A DNA stretch of 64,000 nucleotides. Origin: Nitrospirota bacterium. GTDB taxonomy: Bacteria; Nitrospirota_A; Leptospirillia; Leptospirillales; Leptospirillaceae. Shown here one piece after another: positions 16,959 to 26,186 of this stretch. How positions within the stretch are numbered: position 1 is the first letter of the stretch; each line of letters begins with the position of its first letter. The position numbers were made by a program, and so were the translations under genes. The notes below the pieces were generated by a model. It worked only from the letters and a program-made list of their open reading frames with translations. It was not told where the DNA came from and ran no database searches. The stretch covers positions 1 through 64,000 of the forward strand of contig JAKCCY010000001.1 in NCBI GenBank assembly GCA_021838765.1, in the 5' to 3' direction.

Positions 16959-17405
16959 GTGATTCAGAAGACAACGCGGATCGCCGATCCTGAAGAGGTC
17001 GGCCAGAAGAAATGGTATCTTCTTGATGCAACAGGAAAGACTGTTGGAAAGTTGAGTGTTGAAGCCGCTCGCATACTTCGGGGCAAGGGGAAGGTCTGCT
17101 ATACGCCCCATCAGGATCTTGGTGATTATGTGGTAGTTGTGAATGCCTCCAAGATTGCTCTGACGGGACAAAAATGGGCAGATAAAATGTATTACCGTCA
17201 CAGCGGTTACCCTGGAGGTTTCAGGGAGACCACTGCCGGTGAGATGAGGGAAAGAAAGCCCGAGTATATCCTCAGCCATGCTGTAAAAGGCATGCTTCCC
17301 AAAAACAAGCTGGCCAAGATCTATATGACCAGACTTCGGATTTTCCCAGGACCTGAGCATCAACATGCGGCCCAGTCACCTGTAACAGTCCAGACAGGAG
17401 TTTAG
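16959..17405 (+). CDS. rplM: 50S ribosomal protein L13
   Basis: 148 residues. Typical L13 core: [25 protein letters not shown] is the classical N-terminal signature, followed by [26 protein letters not shown] and [17 protein letters not shown] near the end. GTG start with CAGGAGG upstream. rpsI follows after one base, the universal L13-S9 pair. Confidence 0.98.
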   Translation: MIQKTTRIADPEEVGQKKWYLLDATGKTVGKLSVEAARILRGKGKVCYTPHQDLGDYVVVVNASKIALTGQKWADKMYYRHSGYPGGFRETTAGEMRERKPEYILSHAVKGMLPKNKLAKIYMTRLRIFPGPEHQHAAQSPVTVQTGV

Positions 17406-17406
17406 T

Positions 17407-17838
17407 ATGGAGAGGGAACACAAGGAACGAGAGAGCAAGGACCAGATGGATGAAGGTCGGGGAAATGCCACTGGCAAAAGAAAGTGTGCTATTGCAAGGG
17501 TTAGGATCCAGGCGGGTTCAGGCAATATCTTGATCAATGACAGACCGCTGGAAGAATATTTTCCGCGTCTTCTTTGGTCGAGCCAGGTCAAGGCTCCCCT
17601 TGAGATTACCCAGATGGGTGGGAAGCTTGATATTTTTGCCCGTGTCAGCGGTGGTGGCTTGACCGGTCAGGCCGAAGCCCTTCGGCATGGTATTTCCAGA
17701 GCCCTTCTTGAAATCAATCCGGAACTCAGGGAAGCACTTAAAAAGGAAGGCTTCCTGACCCGTGATGCCCGTATCAAGGAGCGAAAGAAATACGGACAAA
17801 AGGGTGCCAGGAAACGCTTCCAGTTTTCCAAGAGATAG
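17407..17838 (+). CDS. rpsI: 30S ribosomal protein S9
   Basis: 143 residues. The S9 core begins after an N-terminal extension of about 20 charged residues: [17 protein letters not shown], then [20 protein letters not shown] and the basic tail ending [17 protein letters not shown], whose last residues normally reach the ribosomal P site. The hydrophilic N-terminal extension is longer than usual; an internal start is possible but without a better ribosome-binding site. Confidence 0.97.
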   Translation: MEREHKERESKDQMDEGRGNATGKRKCAIARVRIQAGSGNILINDRPLEEYFPRLLWSSQVKAPLEITQMGGKLDIFARVSGGGLTGQAEALRHGISRALLEINPELREALKKEGFLTRDARIKERKKYGQKGARKRFQFSKR

Positions 17839-17875
17839 TCACTGTTCCAAAGAACGTATTCTCTTGTGGTTGTAC

Positions 17876-17907
17876 AAAAGGGGAGGTGAAAGCCTCCCTT
17901 TTTTTTT
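17876..17907 (+). terminator. Intrinsic terminator of rplM-rpsI
   Basis: GGGAGG (17881-17886), a 6-base loop and CCTCCC (17893-17898), extended by A/T pairs, followed by nine T residues (17899-17907). Classical rho-independent structure, 37 bases after the rpsI stop and 16 bases before the argC start. Confidence 0.9.
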
Positions 17908-17923
17908 GCTGAATGAGGGGGAG

Positions 17924-18955
17924 ATGTCCAATAAGGTCAAAGTGGGTATCGCTGGAGCATCGGGTTATGGTGGAGGGGAGTTGATCCACCTTCTTCTGAA
18001 TCATCCGAAAGTTGAGATTGAAAGGCTAAGTGCCGAGTCAAATGCAGGTGAACGCTTGTCTTCATTGTTTCCCAATTTGCCGGATATCGGAATCTTGGAA
18101 AAAACCTCCTCCGTATCCTTATGGAATGATCTGGATATCCTTTTTACGGCGCTTCCGGCAGGAATGTCGTCCCGGATTGTGGCCACCCTCCCAAAGCCTC
18201 ATCCTGTCGTGATTGATCTTGGTCCGGATTATCGTTTTGCGAAAGCAGACGATTTCAGCAATGTCTACCATATGGAGCATGGAGCCCCGGAAACCCTTCC
18301 ATCTTCGACTTATGGTCTTGTGGAATGGAATAGGGAAACGATTTCAAAGGCCCGTTATATCGGCAGTCCGGGATGTTTTCCAACGGGAGCCCTTCTCGGA
18401 TTCCTTCCGTTTCTTCATGCCGGGTTTCTGGATAAGGGGCCTGTGATTGTCGATGGAAAATCGGGTGTATCCGGTGCGGGGAGAGCTTTGACTCAAGATA
18501 CGCATTACCCGGAAATTGCCGAGGGGATGAAGGCTTATAAGCCAATGGTCCATCGCCATGTCCCAGAAATGGAAAATGCAATGAATCTATTCTCTGGCGA
18601 AACAGGAGAAGTCATTTTTGTTCCCCATCTGATTCCCATCAACAGGGGGCTGATATCAACGATTTACCTTCCGGTTTCGGATGATGTGACACCCGGGATG
18701 ATTGAATCCCTTCTCTTGAAGTACCAGGAAGACAATCCATTTGTCAGGATTGTGAATAGTCCTCCCAGCTCAGCTCATGTTCGCGGCACCAATCGGATTG
18801 ATATTCATGCAGTTAGAAGCAAGAAGGCTGTCGTTGTCATGACGGCCATAGACAATCTGATTAAGGGGGCGGCCGGTCAGGCCATTCAATCGATGAATCT
18901 TGTTCTGGGGGAGGATGAGATGACGGGATTGCCGCTCTGGGGAGCTTTTCCTTAA
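17924..18955 (+). CDS. argC: N-acetyl-gamma-glutamyl-phosphate reductase
   Basis: 343 residues. Third step of arginine synthesis: NADPH-dependent reduction of N-acetylglutamyl phosphate. Rossmann motif GIAGASGYGGGELIHLL (8-24), catalytic Cys151 in GSPGCFPTGA, and HRHVPEM. ATG 17924 with a GAGGGGGAG upstream follows a terminator, so a promoter or read-through must supply its transcript. A longer frame from 17762 would overlap rpsI and the terminator and is rejected. argJ follows after 17 bases. Confidence 0.98.
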   Translation: MSNKVKVGIAGASGYGGGELIHLLLNHPKVEIERLSAESNAGERLSSLFPNLPDIGILEKTSSVSLWNDLDILFTALPAGMSSRIVATLPKPHPVVIDLGPDYRFAKADDFSNVYHMEHGAPETLPSSTYGLVEWNRETISKARYIGSPGCFPTGALLGFLPFLHAGFLDKGPVIVDGKSGVSGAGRALTQDTHYPEIAEGMKAYKPMVHRHVPEMENAMNLFSGETGEVIFVPHLIPINRGLISTIYLPVSDDVTPGMIESLLLKYQEDNPFVRIVNSPPSSAHVRGTNRIDIHAVRSKKAVVVMTAIDNLIKGAAGQAIQSMNLVLGEDEMTGLPLWGAFP

Positions 18956-18972
18956 AAATATGGAGAAAACGA

Positions 18973-20187
18973 ATGGTGAAAAAGGATCGTGGTGGTGTGA
19001 CCTTCCCTGAAGGTTTTAAGGCTGCAGGGATTCATGCCGGTATCAAGAAAAAGGGAGCATTGGATCTGGGGCTCCTGGTTTCTGAAAAAGAAGCTTTGAT
19101 TGTGGGAATGTTTACTGTCAATAAAATGAAGGCAGCTCCTGTCCAGATTTCCCAGAGAAGAGTTCGAAGGGGAATCGGGATGGCCATTATTGTCAACAGT
19201 GGAAATGCAAATGCCTGTACCGGCGAGCAAGGAATGGCGGACGCCATGCTATTGACGGAAAAAGTGGGGCATTATATTGGTTGTTCTGCTCAAAAGGTCC
19301 TGCCTGCATCCACTGGAGTCATTGGCAGAAACTTGCCGATGACTTCCATTCTGAATGCCCTTCCTGCGTTGTCAGAAAAGATTTCTCCAAAAGGATATGT
19401 TGATTTTTCAAAAGCGATCATGACAACCGATACTTATCCCAAATCGAGCCAGAAGGAGGTTCTGATAGGCGGAAAGATCGTGAGAATTGGAGGATCGGCA
19501 AAAGGTGTGGGGATGATCCATCCGAATATGGCTACAATGCTGGTTTTTATCACAACGGATGCGGTAATCGAAAAGGATGCGTTGAGAGCCTCCCTTCACC
19601 AGATTGTGGAAGAACAGTTTCACACGCTGTCTGTCGATGGTGACACCAGCACGAATGACAGTGTTTATCTGATGGCAAATCAGATGGCCGGAAATCCTGT
19701 TATAGGGAAAGGAACTGAATGGCATCGGGAATTTACCCAGGCATTGATGGAGGTCGCTTCCGAACTTCGAAATCTTCTGCTGAGGGATGCTGAGGGTGCG
19801 ACAAAATTTCTGCATCTGGTGATTCAGGGAGCCCGGTCAAAAAGCGATGCAAAAAAAATTGCTTCCACGATCGCCAAAAGTTTGTTGGTAAAGACCGCCT
19901 TTTATGGAGAAGATGTGAATTGGGGCCGAATCATGGCGGCTATAGGAAATGCAGGTGTTCCCGTTAGGACGGAAAAGATTTTGATCGCAGTGGGAGATGT
20001 TGCATTGGTGGAGCATGGTGTCGGCCTTGGTGTGGATCAGGAGGAAAAAGCCCTGGAAGTTTTGAAAAAATCCGATATTACCGTGACAGTTCATCTCGGA
20101 ATGGGACAGATGACAGCAGAGTATTGGACCACGGACCTGTCTTATGAATATGTAAGGATCAATGCTGGATACAAGGGCAGAACGTAG
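18973..20187 (+). CDS. argJ: Glutamate N-acetyltransferase / amino-acid acetyltransferase
   Basis: 404 residues. ArgJ transfers the acetyl group from N-acetylornithine to glutamate, recycling it, and in some species also uses acetyl-CoA. The self-cleavage site GMIHPNMATML with nucleophile Thr188 is present, which generates alpha and beta chains. Other signatures: VNSGNANACTGEQG and STGVIG. Whether it is mono- or bifunctional cannot be decided from sequence. argD, argF, argG and argH lie 34 kb away; argB is not in the window. Confidence 0.97.
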   Translation: MVKKDRGGVTFPEGFKAAGIHAGIKKKGALDLGLLVSEKEALIVGMFTVNKMKAAPVQISQRRVRRGIGMAIIVNSGNANACTGEQGMADAMLLTEKVGHYIGCSAQKVLPASTGVIGRNLPMTSILNALPALSEKISPKGYVDFSKAIMTTDTYPKSSQKEVLIGGKIVRIGGSAKGVGMIHPNMATMLVFITTDAVIEKDALRASLHQIVEEQFHTLSVDGDTSTNDSVYLMANQMAGNPVIGKGTEWHREFTQALMEVASELRNLLLRDAEGATKFLHLVIQGARSKSDAKKIASTIAKSLLVKTAFYGEDVNWGRIMAAIGNAGVPVRTEKILIAVGDVALVEHGVGLGVDQEEKALEVLKKSDITVTVHLGMGQMTAEYWTTDLSYEYVRINAGYKGRT

Positions 20188-20573
20188 TATGCTCTTGCGT
20201 TCATTTGTTCGAAGAATCATTTAAGAAAGTTTACTTCTGAATAGTCCGTATATTGACTAATCAGGGATCGCTTGGTTAAGCTGGTTCTTTCCGGTATGAA
20301 ACGGCTGAGTCTGTTTGATTTTTGAGCCTTGTTTGAATGACAATACAAGGATGCTTTGTTATCTCCCGGTAGCCGGGAGCAAAGCAAAACTGGGATGCAA
20401 AAATAAAATCGGTATTTCCAGAACCAGTGGGCGCCTCCTTTTCCGGATGTTCTGAAAAGGTATCCAGGCGGCTTTAATGGGGTCCTGTTGATCATTTATG
20501 TGCGGTGGCATCTCGGCACTTTGACAACGGGTATCGGTTCTGGCGAAAACCCCACCAATCAGAGGAGTTCAAA
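20188..20573. other. 386-bp non-coding region upstream of rpsB with stable hairpins
   Basis: No frame has domain or ribosome-binding support. It contains a hairpin at 20353-20385 (outer GCTTTG/CAAAGC, a 4-base bulge, inner CTCCCGG-TAG-CCGGGAG) and a second at 20432-20470 (CGCCT plus CCTTTTC pairing with GAAAAGG plus AGGCG). Neither has a T-run. The position fits a structured leader of the rpsB-tsf mRNA. Confidence 0.55.
20353..20385 (+). promoter_or_regulatory. Hairpin in rpsB upstream region
   Basis: Two stacked perfect stems (6 bp and 7 bp) separated by a one-sided 4-base bulge and closed by a 3-base loop. No T-run follows, so it is unlikely to be an intrinsic terminator for argJ. It could be a ribosomal-protein leader element; S2 autoregulation through its own mRNA leader is known in other bacteria. 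Confidence 0.4.
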
Positions 20574-21329
20574 ATGACAGAAACAACAATCAAGGAAATG
20601 CTCGAATCGGGTGTCCATTTCGGCCATCAGACAAAACGATGGAATCCAAAAATGAAGCGTTTCATTTATGGAGAACGAAATGGAATCTATATTCTCGATC
20701 TTCAGCAGACAGCGAAAAGGTTCAAGGCTGCCAAAGACTTTATCCGGAACCTCGTCAAGGACAAAAAGTCTGTTCTTTTTGTCGGGACAAAGCGTCAGGC
20801 CCAGCCCATCATCCAGCAGGAAGCCGATCGTTGCGGAATGTATTATGTAACCGAACGGTGGCTTGGTGGTATGTTGACCAATCTGCAGACGGTGAGAAAA
20901 TCGGTGGATCGTCTGAACAAGATCGAGTCCATGATTGAAGCTGGGGAAATTGCCCGCCTTCCCAAAAAAGAAGTGGCGATCCTTGACAAGGAACATCGGA
21001 AACTTTTGGCGATCCTTTCCGGAATTCGCGGGATGAACCGTCTTCCTGGAGCCATCTTCGTTGTCGACCCCAAAAAGGAACATATTGCCATTCATGAAGC
21101 AAACCGTCTGGGAATTCCGGTCATCGCAATGGTTGATAGCAACTGTGATCCGGATTTGATTCAGTTTCCTGTCCCCGCGAATGACGATGCAATCCGGTCG
21201 ATCAGATTGATGACCGCAGGAATTGCTGATGCCGTTCTTTCCGGAGCACTGTCCGGTCAGGCAGCTCCTGTGACTTTCTCTGCACCGGAAGCGGAAAAGC
21301 AGGCTGTTTCCCAAGAGTCAGAAGCATAG
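20574..21329 (+). CDS. rpsB: 30S ribosomal protein S2
   Basis: 251 residues. Signature [20 protein letters not shown] (10-29), [13 protein letters not shown], and later [40 protein letters not shown], all classical S2. ATG 20574 is preceded by AGAGGAG at 7-base spacing; an upstream extension to 20505 has no ribosome-binding site. Followed by tsf, the universal S2-EF-Ts pair. Confidence 0.98.
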   Translation: MTETTIKEMLESGVHFGHQTKRWNPKMKRFIYGERNGIYILDLQQTAKRFKAAKDFIRNLVKDKKSVLFVGTKRQAQPIIQQEADRCGMYYVTERWLGGMLTNLQTVRKSVDRLNKIESMIEAGEIARLPKKEVAILDKEHRKLLAILSGIRGMNRLPGAIFVVDPKKEHIAIHEANRLGIPVIAMVDSNCDPDLIQFPVPANDDAIRSIRLMTAGIADAVLSGALSGQAAPVTFSAPEAEKQAVSQESEA

Positions 21330-21375
21330 GCCATCTTTCTGAAAAGGCCTTCTTTGTTCAATTGAGAGATCATTC

Positions 21376-21403
21376 TTGTGGAAGGAGATTTCTCCTTCCA
21401 CAA
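21376..21403 (+). terminator. 13-bp perfect hairpin in the rpsB-tsf spacer
   Basis: TTGTGGAAGGAGA (21376-21388) is exactly complemented by 21391-21403 with two unpaired bases between the arms. No T-run follows; AAGGAG for tsf starts 6 bases downstream. The location fits an attenuator or processing site between rpsB and tsf, as known in enteric bacteria. Confidence 0.55.
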
Positions 21404-21420
21404 CAATCAAGGAGTTGTTC

Positions 21421-22017
21421 TTGGAGATATCTGCGCAGTTAGTAAAAGAGTTGAGAGACCGAACCCAAGCCGGGTTCATGGAGTGCCGAAAGGCTTTGGC
21501 AGATGCCGCGGGTGATATGGAAAAGGCATTTGGAATCCTGAAGCAAAAAGGGTCCCTTCATGCCCAGAAAAAATCGGACAGGGTAACTTCCGAAGGTCTG
21601 GTTTCTTCCTATATTCATGCTGGAAGCAAAATCGGTGTTCTGATCGAGGTGAATTGCGAAACCGATTTTGTGGCCCGGACCGAAGACTTCAAGACATTGA
21701 CCAAGGATTTGGCCATGCATATTGCTGCGGCTTCTCCCAAAGTGGTTGACCGCAAGGATATGGACGAAAAAATCGTTTCTGAGGCTCGGGAGCGATTTCT
21801 GGAAGAAGCCAAGGACAAGCCCGAAAATGTGAGACATAAAATTGTTGAAGGAAAGCTCGACAAGTTTCTTCAGGAATCGTGCCTCTTGGAACAGGCATAC
21901 GTCAAGGATCCCGGTATCACAGTCAGGGACCTGATTAATGCTGCCATCGCCAAGTTGGGAGAGAATGTCATTGTGAACCGGTTTGTCCGTTATCAGATCG
22001 GGGAGGCGAACGGATGA
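21421..22017 (+). CDS. tsf: Elongation factor Ts
   Basis: 198 residues, the short form found outside the enterics. Guanine-nucleotide exchange factor for EF-Tu. Seen: N-terminal [20 protein letters not shown] (UBA-like), and the conserved NCETDFVAR around residue 80. TTG 21421 has AAGGAG (21409-21414) at 6-base spacing; the longer frame from 21376 would start within the spacer hairpin. The 3' end overlaps pyrH by 4 bases. Confidence 0.97.
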   Translation: MEISAQLVKELRDRTQAGFMECRKALADAAGDMEKAFGILKQKGSLHAQKKSDRVTSEGLVSSYIHAGSKIGVLIEVNCETDFVARTEDFKTLTKDLAMHIAAASPKVVDRKDMDEKIVSEARERFLEEAKDKPENVRHKIVEGKLDKFLQESCLLEQAYVKDPGITVRDLINAAIAKLGENVIVNRFVRYQIGEANG

Positions 22018-22724
22018 AAGAAGGATACCGGAGGGTCCTTTTAAAACTATCCGGAGAAGCACTTATGGGGGATCTGTCTTTTGGGATAGATCCCGATGTT
22101 ATGGACCGGATAGCCGGTGAAGTTCAGGAACTTTCCCAATTGGGCAAGGAAATTGGAATCGTGATTGGGGGAGGGAACTTTTTTCGGGGTCTTTCCGGTA
22201 TTCAGCAAGGCATTGACAGGGCATCGGCTGATTACATGGGAATGTTATCAACCGTCCTGAACAGCCTCGCCCTTCAGTCAAGCCTTGAACGTAAGGGGGT
22301 TTCCACAAGGGTTCTTTCCGCCATCGAAATGAGGGCACTCGCCGAGCCTTACATCAGAAGGCGTGCTGTGAGACATCTCGAAAAAGGCAGAGTCGTTATT
22401 TTTGCTGCTGGAACAGGCAATCCGTATTTTACGACAGATACAGCGGCCGCTCTTCGTGCGATGGAAATCGGAGCCGAAGTTGTCTTGAAAGCCACAAAAG
22501 TTGATGGCATCTATTCGGATGATCCCAAAAAAAATAAGAACGCCACCCGTTATGTCCAATTGACCTACGGTGAAGTTCTTGAGAAACGATTGAAGGTGAT
22601 GGATGCGACTGCCGTTAGCCTCTGCATGGACAACAATCTGCCAATCATTGTTTTTGATTTGACAGAGGATCGAAATATTGTAAGGGTTGTTCAGGGAGAA
22701 GAGTTAGGGACGCTCGTTCGCTGA
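22014..22724 (+). CDS. pyrH: Uridylate kinase
   Basis: 236 residues. Hexameric UMP kinase of the amino-acid kinase fold, unlike eukaryotic UMP kinases. Seen: [24 protein letters not shown] (phosphate loop), [20 protein letters not shown], and [27 protein letters not shown] near residue 150. ATGA overlap with tsf. Order tsf-pyrH-frr is the common arrangement. Confidence 0.98.
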   Translation: MKEGYRRVLLKLSGEALMGDLSFGIDPDVMDRIAGEVQELSQLGKEIGIVIGGGNFFRGLSGIQQGIDRASADYMGMLSTVLNSLALQSSLERKGVSTRVLSAIEMRALAEPYIRRRAVRHLEKGRVVIFAAGTGNPYFTTDTAAALRAMEIGAEVVLKATKVDGIYSDDPKKNKNATRYVQLTYGEVLEKRLKVMDATAVSLCMDNNLPIIVFDLTEDRNIVRVVQGEELGTLVR

Positions 22725-22769
22725 ACCAATTTTTTCGTGGGACACATTTCTAATTCGAGGGTTGATCAA

Positions 22770-23324
22770 ATGGACAGCGAGCTTAAGGGATATCAAGGAC
22801 CTCTAGATCATGCGGTGGAGTTTTTCAGAAAAGACATCCAGAGCCTCAGGACAGGGCGACCGTCCCTTTCCCTGTTTGAAAACGTCAAGGTTTCCTATTA
22901 CGGGAACATGACCCCACTGGACAAGATTGCAACATTGAATATTGTCGAGAACCGGATCGTTACCATTACCCCATGGGAAATCAAGCTCGTTCCTGAAATT
23001 GAAAAAGCGATTATGGCGGCTAATATGGGCTTTACCCCTCAAAGCGACGGGAAAATGATCCGGATCGTAATGCCTGCGATGACAGAGGATCGACGGAAAG
23101 AGTTGGTAAAACATTTAAAGAAAATGGCTGAGGAAGCTAAAATTGGCCTCAGAAATATTCGCAAGGAAGCCAATGACGATCTGAAGAAAAAAAAGGCTGA
23201 GGGTCTTATTCCGGAAGATCGCTTAAAGAAGCTTCAAGATGAGCTTCAGAAAATGATTGATCAGTCTGTCGCCAAAGTGGATGACTTTACTCATAAGAAA
23301 GAGCAGGAGATCCTGACCACGTAA
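22770..23324 (+). CDS. frr: Ribosome recycling factor
   Basis: 184 residues, almost exactly the standard RRF length. Splits terminated ribosomes together with EF-G. Seen: FRKDIQSLRTGRPSLSLFENV, YGNMTPLDKIATLNI in the inserted beta domain, and a long C-terminal helix with RNIRKEANDDLKK. ATG 22770 has GAGGG (22757-22761); an upstream GTG at 22737 has no such site. Confidence 0.97.
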   Translation: MDSELKGYQGPLDHAVEFFRKDIQSLRTGRPSLSLFENVKVSYYGNMTPLDKIATLNIVENRIVTITPWEIKLVPEIEKAIMAANMGFTPQSDGKMIRIVMPAMTEDRRKELVKHLKKMAEEAKIGLRNIRKEANDDLKKKKAEGLIPEDRLKKLQDELQKMIDQSVAKVDDFTHKKEQEILTT

Positions 23325-23326
23325 TT

Positions 23327-24580
23327 TTGGTCTCCCCTCCTATCATGTGTCTTCCCGAAACCGGCCAATCGCCCTTCGAATCGAACCCTCCCTCAGACAT
23401 CCTTGAAAGAAGTCGAGTCCTCATTGATTTGGGGATGGTGAAGTCGAATCTAAAAAAGATTCGACATTATCTGGGGGCAGGTGTTGGTGTTCTGCCAGTT
23501 GTAAAGTCTGATGCCTACGGTCATGGCATGATCCGTGTTTCCCAGGCGCTTTCAAGAGAAGTTCCTGAAGGTGTTGCTGTGATGTCTCCTGGGGAGGGTA
23601 TGACTCTTCGCCAGGCAGGAATAAAGGGTAGGATCATTCTCATGTCCGGATTTTTACCCGGAGAATGGGAATCCGTTATTTCATCCCGTCTGACTCCGGT
23701 CCTCCATCACCCAGACCAAGTTGCCTCAATCCCAAAGCAAGAAGGCTCCAGAAGAGTCCCTGTCCATCTGAAGTTTGATACCGGGATGGGGCGACTTGGG
23801 TTTCTTCCTGAACAGGTCCATGAGCTGGTCAACCTCTTGAAAGATCGGCCGGATATCATGGTAGAAGGGATCATGACCCATTTTGCCTCAGGAGAGGACC
23901 TTGATGCCACTGTGGAAGCCTGGAGAAAGCTTTCCTATCCCATCCTTGAACTTGAGCGGGAAAAACTCCTTCCGGAGCGTTTTGTCATTCATGCCGGTAA
24001 CAGCTCGGCAATCCTTTCAGGAGGATGGAAAAACCATCTTGCAGGGATGCCTCCTGACCTGATTGAGAGAGCGAGCATATGGGTCAGGCCAGGTCTTCTG
24101 CTATATGGATTTGAAGGAGAGAACGTGAGCAATCAGCTGGGAGTCACCGGTTGTATGGAGGTTGAGTCTAGGCTACTCTCTGTTCGCTCTCTTCCGTCAG
24201 GAACGGGGATTTCTTACGGATCAACCATTCATCTGAAAGAATCGACAACAGTCGGTGTTGCCGGGATGGGGTATTCCGATGGGCTCCCAAGACTTCTCTC
24301 CAACCGGGGATGGGCCTATAGCCAAGGAAGAGTTTTGCCATTTTTGGGAAGGGTCTGCATGGATATGGTCATGCTCGATCTGGGAAAAACAGGAACTCAC
24401 CGGATCGGAGACTGGGTCACTGTCCTTGGAAATGGAAAAACAGGGGCAATGACTGCAGGGGATGTTGCGGGAATTTCGGGAACGATTCCATATGAAATAT
24501 TGTGCCTTCTGGGGAGGCGATCTCCCCGTTTATATCGGGAAAATTCCACAACGGAGACGTCAATTGATGAGGATCCTTGA
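23327..24580 (+). CDS. alr: Alanine racemase
   Basis: PLP enzyme converting L- to D-alanine for the peptidoglycan stem. Seen: PLP-lysine in VVKSDAYGHG, the PLP-barrel motif LKFDTGMGRLGF, HAGNSSA, RPGLLLYG, and the second catalytic Tyr in GTGISYGST. The barrel is followed by the normal beta-domain. The N-terminus carries about 27 extra residues of low conservation. The start is uncertain: TTG 23327, 2 bases after the frr stop, or ATG 23345; neither has a good ribosome-binding site. The 3' end overlaps the next gene by 14 bases. Confidence 0.95.
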   Translation: MVSPPIMCLPETGQSPFESNPPSDILERSRVLIDLGMVKSNLKKIRHYLGAGVGVLPVVKSDAYGHGMIRVSQALSREVPEGVAVMSPGEGMTLRQAGIKGRIILMSGFLPGEWESVISSRLTPVLHHPDQVASIPKQEGSRRVPVHLKFDTGMGRLGFLPEQVHELVNLLKDRPDIMVEGIMTHFASGEDLDATVEAWRKLSYPILELEREKLLPERFVIHAGNSSAILSGGWKNHLAGMPPDLIERASIWVRPGLLLYGFEGENVSNQLGVTGCMEVESRLLSVRSLPSGTGISYGSTIHLKESTTVGVAGMGYSDGLPRLLSNRGWAYSQGRVLPFLGRVCMDMVMLDLGKTGTHRIGDWVTVLGNGKTGAMTAGDVAGISGTIPYEILCLLGRRSPRLYRENSTTETSIDEDP

Positions 24581-25334
24581 CTGGATAGGAAAACGGTTTA
24601 TAAGGTTCTTCACATTTTTTGGATTATTGGCGTCTTCGGCAACGCTTGCCTTTGGCGGGATTTTCCGTCCTGCCTTCAAAGTGAAAAACTATCTGATCGA
24701 ACTTGTCCGGGTCGGTGCTGATTCCACTTTAGTAGTTATTGTAACAGCATTTTTTACCGGAATGGTGCTTGCCCTGCAGGCATGGATCGGTTTTCGGAGA
24801 TTTAATGCTGAAAGTTTGGTCGGGGCGGTTGTTTCCCTGTCCATGACCAGAGAATTGGGTCCGGTAATTACAGGTCTGATGGTCGCCGGCAGGTCCGGCT
24901 CTGCAATGGCCGCTGAGCTGGGTACGATGCGGGTGACGGAACAGATTGATGCTTTTACGAGTTTAGCTGTGAACCCCCAAACCTACCTGATGACGCCGCG
25001 GGTTTATGCCGGTCTAACAGCCCTGCCACTATTGACCGTATTAGCAGACCTCGTTGGCATCGCGGGAGGGTATTTTGTGGCGGTGATCCTTTTGGGCCTT
25101 CCCCATAATTCTTATGTGCGAGGAATCGCAGAGTATGTCAATCTCCATGATTTTTACTCAGGCCTTGTCAAAAGTGCTGTATTCGGTGCCTTGCTTTCCC
25201 TTCTCTCCTGCCATATGGGGTTTTATGCCTCAGGGGGTGCTGCCGGAGTGGGGAGATCGGTGACTGTTGCTGTTGTGGCATCATCGATGGCTATTTTGGT
25301 GAGTGACTACTTCCTGACGTCCTGGCTGTACTAG
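24567..25334 (+). CDS. mlaE: MlaE-family ABC transporter permease
   Basis: 255-residue inner-membrane permease of the MCE/Mla lipid transport system, which moves phospholipids between the inner and outer membranes. Five to six membrane segments. Family motif: ELGPVITGLMVAGRSGSAMAAELGTMRVTEQIDA, with the conserved EQIDA interacting with the ATPase. ATG 24567 with GGAG upstream overlaps alr. mlaF and mlaD follow directly; MlaB and MlaC genes are not seen nearby. Confidence 0.95.
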   Translation: MRILDWIGKRFIRFFTFFGLLASSATLAFGGIFRPAFKVKNYLIELVRVGADSTLVVIVTAFFTGMVLALQAWIGFRRFNAESLVGAVVSLSMTRELGPVITGLMVAGRSGSAMAAELGTMRVTEQIDAFTSLAVNPQTYLMTPRVYAGLTALPLLTVLADLVGIAGGYFVAVILLGLPHNSYVRGIAEYVNLHDFYSGLVKSAVFGALLSLLSCHMGFYASGGAAGVGRSVTVAVVASSMAILVSDYFLTSWLY

Positions 25335-25346
25335 AAGGTCTTGAAT

Positions 25347-26108
25347 ATGAGTCCCGGCAATAATCTTACAATCGAGAATCTGACCAAATCCTTTGGCCGC
25401 CAGAAGGTGCTGAAAGGGATCTCCTTCACCGTTCCGGAAGGTGAGACGGTTGTTGTGATCGGAGGCTCCGGACAAGGAAAATCCGTTCTCCTGAAACACG
25501 TCATGAGGCTTCTTGTTGCGGATGAAGGGGATGTTCTGGTTGGCGGTCAACCGATCATGAAGCTCACCTCCCGGGAGATGGACGAAGTTCGTAAGGGAAT
25601 GGGCATGGTCTTTCAGGAAGCGGCATTATTCGATTCGATGTCGCTCCTTGAAAACGTGGCATTTCCCCTTCGGATGCATTCAGGACTCAGAGATCGCGAA
25701 ATTATAAAGATAGCGGAAGAAAATCTGGAAAGAGTCGGCCTCAGGGGCGTTGGAGGAAAAATGCCATCTGAGGTTTCCGGAGGGATGAAAAAAAGGGTGG
25801 GAATTGCCCGGGCGATCTCGATGAGACCAGGAATTCTTCTCTATGATGAGCCAACAACAGGGCTTGATCCGGTCCTTTCGTCAGCGATTGATGAGCTGAT
25901 TTTAAAAATGCGCTCCGAGTTGGGTGTCACAAGTCTCGTCATCAGCCATGACATGAAAAGCGCATTCAGAATTGCAGACAAAATCATTTTTCTGTACCAG
26001 GGAGTGATCCAGGCATCCGGAACTCCAGCAGAAATCCAGGCATCGAAAGATCCTGTTGTTCGCCAGTTCATTTCTGGTGATACTGTGGGTCCAATTAGTG
26101 TGATATGA
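25347..26108 (+). CDS. mlaF: MlaF-family ABC transporter ATPase
   Basis: 253-residue ATPase of the Mla lipid transporter. Walker A GGSGQGKS, Q-loop VFQEAALFDSM, signature VSGGMKKRVGIARAI, Walker B ILLYDEPTTGLDP and switch His in SHDMKSA. The Gly-rich Walker A variant GQGKS is usual in this family. ATG 25347 is 8 bases after AGAAGG; a TTG at 25341 is too close to it. 12 bases after mlaE. Confidence 0.96.
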   Translation: MSPGNNLTIENLTKSFGRQKVLKGISFTVPEGETVVVIGGSGQGKSVLLKHVMRLLVADEGDVLVGGQPIMKLTSREMDEVRKGMGMVFQEAALFDSMSLLENVAFPLRMHSGLRDREIIKIAEENLERVGLRGVGGKMPSEVSGGMKKRVGIARAISMRPGILLYDEPTTGLDPVLSSAIDELILKMRSELGVTSLVISHDMKSAFRIADKIIFLYQGVIQASGTPAEIQASKDPVVRQFISGDTVGPISVI

Positions 26109-26186
26109 GTCTTCTTCCCAATATTTTTTTACGTCTATGACCCAGGGGACCAAAATGAGCCCAAAGAGAAAGAAAATGGAACGACG

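Noticed and set aside
20521..20550. TTGACA upstream of rpsB as a promoter
   Set aside because: No acceptable -10 box at 16-18 bases, and the resulting transcript would exclude the hairpin leader.
20559..21314. 251-codon minus-strand frame opposite rpsB
   Set aside because: Complete shadow of ribosomal protein S2.
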